NCBI GenBank assembly: GCA_045630965.1
Contig: JAZQTU010000032.1
Location: 1 to 50,895 of the forward strand
DNA length: 50,895 nucleotides
Reading direction: 5' to 3'
Origin: HGM04593 sp045630965
GTDB lineage: Bacteria; Bacteroidota; Bacteroidia; Bacteroidales; Bacteroidaceae
This document shows, piece by piece, positions 1 to 7,858 of the stretch. The notes under the pieces are model-generated. The model had not been told where the DNA came from, ran no database searches, and saw only the letters and a program-made list of their open reading frames with translations. Position 1 is the stretch's first letter; every line of letters begins with the position of its first letter. A program made the position numbers and the translations under genes.

Positions 1-9
1 TTACGCAGA

Positions 10-279
10 TTATCTACGCAAGCCGAGCTTAGCTACGATAGCACGGTAACGCTCGATGTCACGGTCCTTAAGATAGTTAAGGAGTGAACGACGCTTACCT
101 ACCAACATTGTCAAAGCTCTCTGTGTGCTATAATCCTTACGGTTAGCCTTGAGGTGCTCCGTCAAGTGTGCAATACGGTATGAGAACAATGCAATCTGGC
201 TCTCAGCTGAACCAGTGTCAGTGCTAGACGTTCCGTATGTGCCAAAGATCTCTTTCTTTTTCTCTGAATCCAAATACAT
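10..279 (-). CDS. rpsO: 30S ribosomal protein S15
   Basis: This 89-residue protein has the usual length and sequence of S15. S15 is a primary binder of the central domain of 16S rRNA in the small subunit. The C-terminal RSLLNYLKDRDIERY segment followed by a short basic tail is characteristic, and the N-terminal region runs through EIFGTYGTSSTDTGSAE, which is typical of the family. The gene is complete. It is read leftwards from a promoter near position 370, with a leader of about 75 nt containing a small hairpin. S15 represses its own translation through leader structure in several bacteria, so the same is possible here but not shown. Confidence 0.97.
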   Translation of the reverse strand: MYLDSEKKKEIFGTYGTSSTDTGSAESQIALFSYRIAHLTEHLKANRKDYSTQRALTMLVGKRRSLLNYLKDRDIERYRAIVAKLGLRR

Positions 280-325
280 AATTTGAAGTTTTAAGGGTTA
301 AAAAATATCTTTTGGCCGACAAATG

Positions 326-343
326 AATGCGCTTGAGCGCACT
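326..343 (-). promoter_or_regulatory. Hairpin in the rpsO leader
   Basis: A 7-bp stem (one G-U pair) closes a 4-nt loop inside the predicted rpsO leader. Its position suits an S15 autoregulatory element, but it is short and could be incidental. Confidence 0.3.
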
Positions 344-361
344 ATGTTGCCAACGCGGATG

Positions 362-391
362 CAAAGATACAACCTTTTTCCGGATTGACAA
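362..391 (-). promoter_or_regulatory. Promoter for rpsO
   Basis: On the minus strand a TTG (389-391) is followed after 19 bp by TATCTTTG (369-362). This matches the Bacteroidetes sigma-A pattern of a -33 TTG and a -7 TAnnTTTG. Transcription would start near 355 and give a leader of about 75 nt before rpsO. Confidence 0.75.
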
Positions 392-496
392 TCACTTTAC
401 CGCTTTTTTTGCATACCATTCCGAAACGAAGCCACAGAGCACTCTATTTTTTCACCAACTACATATAAACATCAACGCAAAAAGACGATTTTCGCC

Positions 497-543
497 GTTT
501 TTGTTGTAACTTTGCAACTTGAATGCAAAGTTACAACAAAAAC
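497..543. repeat. Perfect inverted repeat (20-bp arms) over the typA promoter
   Basis: The arms 497-516 and 524-543 are exact reverse complements separated by the 7-nt spacer ACTTGAA. Each arm holds TAACTTTG, a -7-type element, one on each strand (507-514 on plus). The right arm ends 8 nt before the typA start codon. A transcript beginning just after the plus-strand -7 element would carry only the right arm. A longer read-through transcript would fold a 20-bp stem immediately before the start codon. It may be an operator or a translation-blocking hairpin. Confidence 0.85.
507..514 (+). promoter_or_regulatory. -7 element for typA
   Basis: TAACTTTG matches the TAnnTTTG consensus about 38 nt before the typA start codon. 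No good TTG is seen 19-21 bp upstream, so the assignment rests on the -7 element and its position. Confidence 0.55.
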
Positions 544-551
544 AATCTTAT

Positions 552-2348
552 ATGCAGAAAATTCGCAACATAGCAATCATTGCACACGTTGACCACGGAA
601 AGACTACTCTCGTTGACAAAATGATGTTGGCTGGGAACCTGCTCAAAGAGCAGGACAACGACAAGCTTACACTCGACAACAATGAGCTTGAAAGAGAGAG
701 AGGTATAACAATCCTGTCAAAGAACGTGTCAATACAATACAAGGATACAAAAATCAATATCATCGATACTCCGGGACACAGCGACTTCGGCGGAGAGGTT
801 GAGCGCGTGCTGAACATGGCGGATGGCTGTATACTCCTGGTCGATGCGTTCGAAGGCCCAATGCCACAGACACGCTTTGTATTGCAAAAGGCTCTGCAGA
901 TTGGATTGAAGCCCATTGTTGTTGTTAACAAGGTAGACAAACCGAACTGCCGCCCCGAGGAGGTTTACGAAATGGTTTTCGACCTGATGTTCTCGCTTGA
1001 CGCGACCGAGGAACAGCTCGATTTCCCGGTTCTTTACGGTTCGGCAAAGAACAACTGGATGAGCACTGACTGGCGCAAGGAGACAACTGACCTCACTGCA
1101 CTACTCGATGCTATTTTGGAGCACATTCCTGCACCGGAGCACCTGGAGGGAACTCCGCAGATGCTCATCACCTCACTTGACTATTCACCTTACACAGGAC
1201 GTATTGCCATAGGACGCGTACACCGTGGAACATTGACCGAAGGTGCCAACATCACTCTCGTAAACCGTAACGGCGAACAGAGCAAGATGAGAATCAAGGA
1301 GCTTCACACATTCGAAGGACTCGGACGCAGAAAGACCGACTGCGTAAGTTCTGGTGATATTTGTGCTATTGTTGGACTTGAGAAATTCGAAATCGGCGAC
1401 ACTATATGCGACTTTGAAAACCCTGAAGCTCTGCCGCCAATCGCCATTGACGAGCCAACCATGAGCATGCTCTTCACCATCAACGATTCACCGTTCTTTG
1501 GCAAGGAGGGCAAGTTCGTTACTTCGCGCCACATTCAGGAGCGTCTGGACAAGGAACTTGACAAGAACCTCGCGCTACGTGTCAAGAAAGACCCGGAAGA
1601 GGATGCATGGACAGTCTTTGGACGTGGTGTGCTTCACCTTTCGGTACTCATTGAGACAATGCGCCGCGAAGGATACGAGTTGCAGGTGGGACAGCCACAG
1701 GTTATATACAAAGAGATTGACGGCGTACGCCACGAGCCGATAGAGGAGCTTACAATAAACGTTCCTACCGACTTTTCAAGCAAAATCATAGATATGGTCA
1801 CACGCCGCAAGGGCGAAATGCTGTCTATGGAGGCACAGGCAGAGAGAGTGAACATCGAGTTCAACATTCCGTCACGCGGTATCATCGGATTACGTACGAA
1901 CGTTCTCACAGCATCGGCTGGAGAGGCTATCATGGCACACCGCTTCAAGGAGTATCAGCCATTCAAAGGTGAGATTGAACGCCGCACAAACGGTTCAATG
2001 GTAGCAATGGAGGGCGGTACGGCATTTGCATATGCTATTGACAAGTTGCAGGAACGCGGAAAGTTCTTCATAAGTCCACAGGAGGATGTATACGCAGGAC
2101 AGGTGGTAGGTGAGCACATTCACGAGAATGACCTAGTAATAAACGTTACCAAGAGTAAGAAGTTGACAAACATGCGTGCCAGCGGTAGCGATGACAAGGC
2201 AAGAATCATTCCTCCAATCATATTCTCGCTTGAAGAGGCTTTGGAGTACATTAAAGAGGACGAATACCTCGAGGTTACTCCTAAGTCAATGCGCATGAGA
2301 AAGATTATCCTTGATGAATTGGAGCGCAAACGTGCGAACAAGCAGTAA
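552..2348 (+). CDS. typA: Ribosome-associated GTPase TypA/BipA
   Basis: This 598-residue translational GTPase is related to EF-G and LepA; the family acts on the ribosome in 50S assembly and stress or cold adaptation. GTPase motifs are intact: AHVDHGKT (G1, residues 11-18), RERGITI (G2), DTPGH (G3), NKVD (G4) and GSAK (G5). Domain 2 and the EF-G-like domains follow, then a BipA C-terminal domain ending in a basic ERKRANKQ tail. A TTG codon 33 nt upstream would add an unrelated segment encoded by the inverted repeat. I therefore start at ATG 552, where MQKIRNIAIIAHVDHG aligns with the family. The DUF4369 lipoprotein gene follows after 38 bp. Confidence 0.97.
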   Translation: MQKIRNIAIIAHVDHGKTTLVDKMMLAGNLLKEQDNDKLTLDNNELERERGITILSKNVSIQYKDTKINIIDTPGHSDFGGEVERVLNMADGCILLVDAFEGPMPQTRFVLQKALQIGLKPIVVVNKVDKPNCRPEEVYEMVFDLMFSLDATEEQLDFPVLYGSAKNNWMSTDWRKETTDLTALLDAILEHIPAPEHLEGTPQMLITSLDYSPYTGRIAIGRVHRGTLTEGANITLVNRNGEQSKMRIKELHTFEGLGRRKTDCVSSGDICAIVGLEKFEIGDTICDFENPEALPPIAIDEPTMSMLFTINDSPFFGKEGKFVTSRHIQERLDKELDKNLALRVKKDPEEDAWTVFGRGVLHLSVLIETMRREGYELQVGQPQVIYKEIDGVRHEPIEELTINVPTDFSSKIIDMVTRRKGEMLSMEAQAERVNIEFNIPSRGIIGLRTNVLTASAGEAIMAHRFKEYQPFKGEIERRTNGSMVAMEGGTAFAYAIDKLQERGKFFISPQEDVYAGQVVGEHIHENDLVINVTKSKKLTNMRASGSDDKARIIPPIIFSLEEALEYIKEDEYLEVTPKSMRMRKIILDELERKRANKQ

Positions 2349-2386
2349 GCTTGCCGGGCATACCTGAACAAACCACAAATCACCAG

Positions 2387-3490
2387 ATGGCAAAGCGCGT
2401 CCTGACATACATGTTTATACTGTTCCTTTTTGCCTCATGTGGCAAAAAGGAGATAACCGGCTATACCATAAGCGGAAAAGTCGGCAACGAAACATGCAGG
2501 ATGTTGATTGCCGGGCTTAACGACAAATTTGAAAAGGTCGACTCCATTGTAACGGACAAAACAGGACAGTTCACATACACAATAGACAATGGTTCTGTTG
2601 TTCCGTTGCTATTGTTCCTCCCTGATGGTAAGCAGAAGACACTGTTTGCAGAACCGGGTGTTACCGCCGAACTGTCATACGACAGCACCGGCACAGAGAG
2701 ATGGATTGTAACAGGCGGGCCTGTACAGACAGCGCATGACAGCATTTCCCTTAAGATAGAAAAGTGCACCGACAAAGAAAAAAGGATTGAATTGATTGAA
2801 GATTTCATCAAGCGAAATCCTATGGACGAAACGTGCATTGAACTGATACGCAGGTATATGATTGACGTGCCGGGGCAAGACAATGCCAAGATAAGGTCAA
2901 CAATATCAAAGTTGAGCGGTATTCTGCAGGACCACGAGTACATCGCAATTACCAAAAAGAAGATTGACGGCAGAACGCACAACACATTGCACAAACTGTT
3001 CCCGTCATTCACATACACCACTGCTGACAGTTGCCAAAAAGTTACACTGACATCATTCAGCCAAAAGCATTTTCTTGTAACATTCTGGGCTTCGTGGGAC
3101 AACGCAAGCCGCAAGAAGATGAAAGCACTCAGCATCATCGACGACAGTATCAAAAGCAAAAATTTCGCAATTCTCAACATTGCCCTTGAATACGATACAA
3201 TTGCATGGAAGGAGATTGTTACCAACGACAGCATTGCCGGATGTAATGTATGCGAAAGCAAGGCATTCAACAGCGAGATTGCATCAAAGTTCGATATAGA
3301 CAGCCTGCCATACTCCATTCTTGTAAGCCCATACCAGCGCGTGTTGAGATACAAAGTCGACCTCGAAAAGGATATCACGCTCATAGACTCCCTGACAAAG
3401 AAGCATGACAAGACTATAGAGGAGCGAAAGAAAAAAGAGGAGCGCGAAAAAGAGAAGTTAAAAAAGAAGAAAAACAAAAAAACGAAATAA
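2387..3490 (+). CDS. DUF4369/thioredoxin-fold lipoprotein lacking CxxC
   Basis: This 367-residue protein begins with a lipoprotein signal (lipobox FASC, Cys18), so it is probably anchored in the outer or inner membrane facing the periplasm. The N-terminal ~100 residues resemble DUF4369 (ISGKVGNETCRMLIAGLND...KVDSIVTDKTGQF). The second half looks like a TlpA/thioredoxin fold (FLVTFWASWDNASRKKM), but where redox members have WCxxC this has WDNAS, so a thiol-disulfide role is unlikely. The C-terminus is an extremely basic Lys/Glu tail. ATG 2387 is chosen because it starts the signal peptide; an upstream TTG would add a non-hydrophobic segment. The stop lies 5 bp before the YifB gene. Confidence 0.8.
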   Translation: MAKRVLTYMFILFLFASCGKKEITGYTISGKVGNETCRMLIAGLNDKFEKVDSIVTDKTGQFTYTIDNGSVVPLLLFLPDGKQKTLFAEPGVTAELSYDSTGTERWIVTGGPVQTAHDSISLKIEKCTDKEKRIELIEDFIKRNPMDETCIELIRRYMIDVPGQDNAKIRSTISKLSGILQDHEYIAITKKKIDGRTHNTLHKLFPSFTYTTADSCQKVTLTSFSQKHFLVTFWASWDNASRKKMKALSIIDDSIKSKNFAILNIALEYDTIAWKEIVTNDSIAGCNVCESKAFNSEIASKFDIDSLPYSILVSPYQRVLRYKVDLEKDITLIDSLTKKHDKTIEERKKKEEREKEKLKKKKNKKTK

Positions 3491-3495
3491 CAAAA

Positions 3496-5034
3496 ATGTT
3501 GGTCAAGGTACTTGCAGCTGCTATACAAGGCATAAACGCGACACTTGTCACCATTGAGGTAAATGCCCTGAGGGGTATCAAGTTCTACCTCGTTGGATTG
3601 CCCGACAATGCCGTGAAGGAGAGCCAGCAACGTATAAATTCAGCACTCAACCACAACGGTCTACGCTTCCCGAGCAAGCAGATTATAGTGAACATGGCAC
3701 CGGCCGACATCAAGAAGGAAGGGTCGGCTTATGACCTGCCAATAGCTATAGGCATTCTTGCTGCAGACGAGGTCGTATCAACGGAGAAACTCGGGCGTTA
3801 CCTGATTATGGGCGAACTGGGGCTTGACGGCAAGCTGATGCCGATAAAAGGAGCATTGCCAATAACATTGAAAGCCAAGGAACTTGGGTACAAAGGCATT
3901 ATCCTGCCCGAAGGCAATGCTGCAGAGGCTGCAGTTGTAAATGATATCAATGTATACGGTGCAGAAAATCTCATACAGGTAATAAAATTCCTGAACAGCG
4001 AAGAGGATATCCTGCCCTACAATGCAGACATTGAGAAGGACTTCTATTCAAGACAAAGCAATTTCACACTTGACTTCAGCGAAGTACGCGGACAGGAGAG
4101 CGTAAAACGCGCATTTGAAGTTGCCGCTGCAGGCGGACACAACCTGATAATGGTAGGCCCTCCGGGTAGCGGAAAATCAATGATGGCAAAACGCTTGCCA
4201 AGTATTCTGCCTCCATTGACATTACAGGAGAGCCTTGAGACCACAAAGATACATTCGGTCAGCGGAATGATGCCAGACGGGATATCGTTGATAACACAGC
4301 GTCCGTTCCGCAGTCCTCACCACACGATTTCATCGGTAGCGCTGTGCGGTGGTGGAGCAAACCCTAAACCGGGAGAGATTTCACTTGCACACAACGGAGT
4401 GCTTTTCCTTGACGAACTCCCAGAGTTCAACCGTGACGTGCTTGAGGTTATGAGACAACCGCTTGAGGACCGCAAGATATGTGTTGCACGCGCTAACTAC
4501 AAAGTGGAATACCCTGCCGGAGTGATGTTTGTCGCATCAATGAACCCTTGCCCTTGCGGTTACTACAACCACCCCACCAAGGACTGCACATGTAGCCCCG
4601 GACAGGTACAGAGATACCTGAACAAGATTAGCGGCCCATTGCTTGACCGCATTGACCTGCAGATTGAGATAGTACCAGTACCGTTTGAGGAGATTTCAAG
4701 CACCGCGCCGGGAGAACCAAGTGCTGCAATACGTGAGCGTGTCATTGCTGCACGCAAGATACAGGAGGAGCGTTTCATGAACGAAGAGGGCATATACTGC
4801 AACGCGCAGATGACACCCAAGCTCATAGCAAAGTATGCAGTGCTCGACGAGACCAGCCTTGCAATGCTCAAGACCGCCATGACAAGGTTCGACCTCTCGG
4901 CACGTGCATACGACCGCATATTGAAGGTTGCCCGCACTATTGCCGACCTTGACAGAAGCGAGAACATACAGTTCCAGCACATAGCCGAAGCAATTGGCTA
5001 CCGTAACCTCGACAGAGGTAATTGGGGGACATAA
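3496..5034 (+). CDS. comM: YifB/ComM family Mg-chelatase-like AAA+ ATPase
   Basis: This is a 512-residue protein of the YifB/ComM family, the usual length. Residues 1-180 form the ribosomal S5-fold/Lon-like ChlI N-terminal domain (GLPDNAVKESQQRI). The AAA+ core has Walker A GPPGSGKS at 221-228 and Walker B GVLFLDELPEF at about 301-311, followed by the MNPCPCGYY...CTCSPGQ cysteine cluster and the C-terminal Mg-chelatase helical domain. In Gammaproteobacteria ComM is a branch-migration helicase that aids integration of transformed DNA. In Bacteroidetes the role is unproven. The gene lies 5 bp after the thioredoxin-fold lipoprotein, so the two are probably co-transcribed. Confidence 0.93.
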   Translation: MLVKVLAAAIQGINATLVTIEVNALRGIKFYLVGLPDNAVKESQQRINSALNHNGLRFPSKQIIVNMAPADIKKEGSAYDLPIAIGILAADEVVSTEKLGRYLIMGELGLDGKLMPIKGALPITLKAKELGYKGIILPEGNAAEAAVVNDINVYGAENLIQVIKFLNSEEDILPYNADIEKDFYSRQSNFTLDFSEVRGQESVKRAFEVAAAGGHNLIMVGPPGSGKSMMAKRLPSILPPLTLQESLETTKIHSVSGMMPDGISLITQRPFRSPHHTISSVALCGGGANPKPGEISLAHNGVLFLDELPEFNRDVLEVMRQPLEDRKICVARANYKVEYPAGVMFVASMNPCPCGYYNHPTKDCTCSPGQVQRYLNKISGPLLDRIDLQIEIVPVPFEEISSTAPGEPSAAIRERVIAARKIQEERFMNEEGIYCNAQMTPKLIAKYAVLDETSLAMLKTAMTRFDLSARAYDRILKVARTIADLDRSENIQFQHIAEAIGYRNLDRGNWGT

Positions 5035-5154
5035 TGCCCCAAGTTCGATAACATGAGCAGCGATAGGTCGCAGGGCAAGATATAGATTATTAATTCAACA
5101 GCTATTAACGAACCCATAGATAGTTGAAATTATCATCAACACCAATACACAACT

Positions 5155-5739
5155 ATGGAGATAAATACAATTTGCGTATATTGTGCATCGAGCAACAAGG
5201 TTGCACCTATTTACGGAGAGGTTGCATATGAACTTGGTGCAAAGCTAGCCGAAGAAGGCATAACCGTTGTTACAGGTGCCGGAAGCATCGGGCTGATGCG
5301 TCAGGTAGAAGACGGTGCATTGGAAAACGGCGGAAAGGCTATAGGTATCATTCCGCAGTTCATGGTTGAACAGGGATGGCACCACACCGGCCTGACAGAG
5401 CTACGCATCACAGAGAGCATGCATGAGCGCAAGAAGATGATGGCAGACCTAAGCGATGCAGTGATTGCATTGCCAGGAGGTTGTGGTACAATAGAGGAGT
5501 TGAGCGAGATAATAACATGGAAGCAGCTTGGCCTCTACTTCAACCCCATTGTAATACTCAACATCAACGGATATTATGACCATTTCATAGCACAGCTTGA
5601 GAGGGCTGTAGAGGAGCACTTCATGGGTGAGATACACAGCCGCATATGGAGCGTGGCAACAACTCCTACCGAGGCCATTGAAATCATAAGGGACACTCCA
5701 CGTTGGGATGTGGGTGTCAGAAAATATGCTGCCCTATGA
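5155..5739 (+). CDS. LOG family protein (Rossmann-fold nucleotide-binding)
   Basis: This 194-residue protein belongs to the TIGR00730/LOG family. The signature PGGCGTIEE lies at 107-115, preceded by MHERKKMM at 89-96, which together form the nucleotide-binding and catalytic site. Characterised members hydrolyse cytokinin riboside 5'-monophosphate or other nucleoside monophosphates to free base plus ribose phosphate. The usual GGGxxGLM segment reads GAGSIGLM here. The start follows a 120-bp gap after the YifB gene, in which I see no promoter motif. The stop overlaps the next start as ATGA, implying translational coupling to the DUF4271 gene. Confidence 0.92.
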   Translation: MEINTICVYCASSNKVAPIYGEVAYELGAKLAEEGITVVTGAGSIGLMRQVEDGALENGGKAIGIIPQFMVEQGWHHTGLTELRITESMHERKKMMADLSDAVIALPGGCGTIEELSEIITWKQLGLYFNPIVILNINGYYDHFIAQLERAVEEHFMGEIHSRIWSVATTPTEAIEIIRDTPRWDVGVRKYAAL

Positions 5740-6410
5740 TAGCGGAGCTGGCACCATACAGCATGATAAACGACAACATTGTAATGATGCTGTTCATCGT
5801 CAACATCATTGCAATGTCGTATGTATTCATTATGAACGGAGCAGGCATTCTGGAGCGCTTGAAATGTATGTTCTACTATGAGAGCAAATCGACTCCATTC
5901 AATGACAGGACACACATCACCAGGATATGCAACGTACTCATGTACATGCAGACCCTCTTCTATGCTACAATAATATCTGTAGATTTCATAACAAAAGACG
6001 ATGCAGCCCGTACAAGCGACACCGTACTGTCACTTGCAGGTTTGCTTGTACTCTGCTTTGCCGGAGCACTTATCTTCAAGAGATTCAGTTATGATGCTGT
6101 CAACACGATACTGTTCAACCGACAAGTTGTTACAGAATGGAGAAGTTTATATTTCTTTACAATAAAATTGCTCGGTTTCTTTCTTGCACCGGCAGCAGTA
6201 ACTATAATTTTCTTCCCGGAGATTTCTTTTAATTTTGTGAAAATTTATCTACTTTTTGTCCTGATAATATACGTATACACCATTATAACCGGCCTAATTA
6301 AAATCATTTTTCCACAAAGACGCAACTTTTTGGATATTTTTTTATATCTTTGCGCACTTGAATTTCTACCAATGGGAATTGTATGGAAATTCATACTACA
6401 GATGAGTTAG
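5736..6410 (+). CDS. DUF4271 multi-pass membrane protein
   Basis: This 224-residue membrane protein has about six hydrophobic segments (roughly 14-34, 65-83, 96-113, 140-160, 168-190, 202-218). I assign it to DUF4271 because of its composition and its position directly before the HemD-like gene, an arrangement I recognise from other Bacteroidales. The function is unknown. ATG 5736 overlaps the stop of the LOG gene in ATGA. An upstream in-frame start would overlap that gene by over 30 nt and add a Cys-rich stretch with no support. A -7 promoter element for the next gene lies inside its 3' end. Confidence 0.8.
   Translation: MIAELAPYSMINDNIVMMLFIVNIIAMSYVFIMNGAGILERLKCMFYYESKSTPFNDRTHITRICNVLMYMQTLFYATIISVDFITKDDAARTSDTVLSLAGLLVLCFAGALIFKRFSYDAVNTILFNRQVVTEWRSLYFFTIKLLGFFLAPAAVTIIFFPEISFNFVKIYLLFVLIIYVYTIITGLIKIIFPQRRNFLDIFLYLCALEFLPMGIVWKFILQMS
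6345..6352 (+). promoter_or_regulatory. -7 element inside DUF4271 gene, for the hemD-like gene
   Basis: TATCTTTG matches TAnnTTTG in an AT-rich stretch unlike the surrounding coding sequence. It would place transcription start near 6359 and give the HemD-like gene a leader of about 75 nt. No TTG sits at the ideal upstream distance. Confidence 0.5.
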
Positions 6411-6435
6411 TTTTTAACAACAAAAAATTAGGACA

Positions 6436-7179
6436 TTGAAGGTAAGTAAGATTCTGGTTTCTCAACCAAAACCGGCTACAGGAAAATCTCCATATTTTGA
6501 TATTGCGGAGAAGCATAAGGTGCAGATTGAATTCTGTTCCTTCATTAAAGTTGAGGGGGTAACATCAAAGGAGTTCAGACAGCAGAAGGTTTCAATCTTA
6601 GACCACACTGCCATAGTATTCCTTTCACGTCATGCCATTGACCACTTCTTTACTCTATGCAAGGAGTTGAGAGTAACTATTCCCGATGACATGAAATATT
6701 TCTGTCTTTCTGAGACAATTTCTCTTTATATTCAGAAGTATGTACAGTACCGCAAACGTAAGGTATTCTTTGGCAACGGTCATATTCAGGATCTTGACCC
6801 TTTGTTCGCAAAGCACAAGACCGAGAAGTTCTTCATTCCTACATCAAACGTGCACAATGCCGAAATAAACGCACTTCTGGACAAATACGGAATTGCACAT
6901 TCACAGGCAGAAATGTACAGAACTGTAAGCACTGAAATTGAAGCTGACTACATCAAGTCATTCGACATGCTTATATTCTTCAGCCCACACGGTATTGATT
7001 CATTGAAGAAGAATGTACCCGACTATGTTCAGGGTGACCAGTTGATTGCCTGCTTCGGAAACGTAACAGCAAAGTGCATCCAGGACAATGGATTGCGACT
7101 CGACCTTGAAGCGCCTTCAGCAGCAGCAACAAACATGCCGGCAGCTTTGGACGCTTATCTGACAGCAAACAACAAATAA
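6436..7179 (+). CDS. hemD: Uroporphyrinogen-III synthase-like (HemD) protein
   Basis: This 247-residue protein resembles the Bacteroidales HemD-family proteins that begin VSQPKP...SPYFDIAEKH. HemD converts hydroxymethylbilane to uroporphyrinogen III by ring closure and D-ring inversion in tetrapyrrole synthesis. The sequence supports two Rossmann-like lobes joined by a linker, with FFSPHGIDSLKK in the second. No other haem-synthesis gene is in the window, so the substrate role is inferred from family only. The start is TTG 6436, preceded by AGGA and giving MKVSKILVSQPKP. The first internal ATGs lie far into the conserved domain. The gene precedes rnpA. Confidence 0.8.
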   Translation: MKVSKILVSQPKPATGKSPYFDIAEKHKVQIEFCSFIKVEGVTSKEFRQQKVSILDHTAIVFLSRHAIDHFFTLCKELRVTIPDDMKYFCLSETISLYIQKYVQYRKRKVFFGNGHIQDLDPLFAKHKTEKFFIPTSNVHNAEINALLDKYGIAHSQAEMYRTVSTEIEADYIKSFDMLIFFSPHGIDSLKKNVPDYVQGDQLIACFGNVTAKCIQDNGLRLDLEAPSAAATNMPAALDAYLTANNK

Positions 7180-7193
7180 ACAGATACTTATTC

Positions 7194-7216
7194 AGCCTCG
7201 TCCAAAAGACGGGGCT
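7194..7216 (+). terminator. Hairpin between hemD-like gene and rnpA
   Basis: The arms 7194-7202 and 7208-7216 pair over 9 bp (one G-U) around the loop CAAAA. Only a weak T-rich stretch follows, so it may be an attenuator or partial terminator that lowers rnpA expression relative to the upstream gene. Confidence 0.45.
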
Positions 7217-7239
7217 GTTCATTTAATAACAGACAGCAG

Positions 7240-7638
7240 ATGAGGCGAAACACTTTTCCTCTCAAAGAGCATCTAAAAAGCAAGAACGTCATAGAGAGCC
7301 TTTATGCAAACGGGGCATCTGTGACTGCATTCCCTTTGCGCGCCGTATTCCTTGAGCAGCCAATATCTCAGGAACCGACTGCCGCAATACTTATAAACGT
7401 CGCAAAGCGCCGTTTCCGCCATGCAGTTGACCGCAACCTGCTGAAGAGACGAATACGCGAAGCTTACCGCACCGGCAAACACGATTTCATAGAGACACTT
7501 GAAAACAACGGCAAGAAAATGGCTGTTGCAATAATGTATATCGACACAAAGCCAAGCAGCACTGATTACCTTAAACGCAAGATGGGCAAGCTGCTTGACG
7601 GAATAATCGCAAAAGCCGGAATAAAATGCGAAGAGTGA
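7240..7638 (+). CDS. rnpA: Ribonuclease P protein component
   Basis: This 132-residue basic protein has the RNase P protein signature AVDRNLLKRRIREAYR (about residues 64-79) preceded by INVAKRRFRHA. It binds the catalytic RNase P RNA and helps process the 5' ends of precursor tRNAs. The N-terminal FPLKEHLKSKNVIESLYANG is the usual start of the fold. The last 13 nt overlap the yidD start, a common arrangement, so the two are translationally linked. Unlike many bacteria, rpmH is not immediately upstream; a HemD-like gene is. Confidence 0.95.
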   Translation: MRRNTFPLKEHLKSKNVIESLYANGASVTAFPLRAVFLEQPISQEPTAAILINVAKRRFRHAVDRNLLKRRIREAYRTGKHDFIETLENNGKKMAVAIMYIDTKPSSTDYLKRKMGKLLDGIIAKAGIKCEE

Positions 7639-7847
7639 TTGTCTACATACTTGTACTGCCAATAAGATTCTACCAGCATGTAATCTCCCCCATGACACCC
7701 CCGTCATGCCGATTTACCCCCACATGCTCACAATATGCAATTGAAGCACTGCGTAAGCACGGACCAATCAAGGGACTTTATCTTGCAATAAGACGCATTC
7801 TGCGTTGCCACCCATGGGGAGGGTCGGGATATGACCCAGTACCATAA
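7626..7847 (+). CDS. yidD: Membrane protein insertion efficiency factor YidD
   Basis: This 73-residue protein carries the YidD/DUF37 signature: PPSCRFTPTCSQYAIEALRKHG followed by RRILRCHPWGGSGYDPVP, with the three conserved cysteines. It is a small membrane-associated protein proposed to help YidC-dependent insertion. It overlaps the end of rnpA by 13 nt, the standard neighbour order. The TatD gene starts 11 bp later. Confidence 0.95.
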   Translation: MRRVIVYILVLPIRFYQHVISPMTPPSCRFTPTCSQYAIEALRKHGPIKGLYLAIRRILRCHPWGGSGYDPVP

Positions 7848-7858
7848 GAGCTAAAAGT

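Noticed and set aside
519..551. TTG start adding 11 residues to TypA
   Set aside because: The added residues are encoded by the inverted repeat and do not resemble TypA N-termini; ATG 552 aligns with the family.
2461..3630. 389-codon open frame on the minus strand opposite the lipoprotein gene
   Set aside because: It is antisense to two well-supported genes, has composition typical of a shadow frame (Ser/Leu/Phe-rich) and shows no domain.
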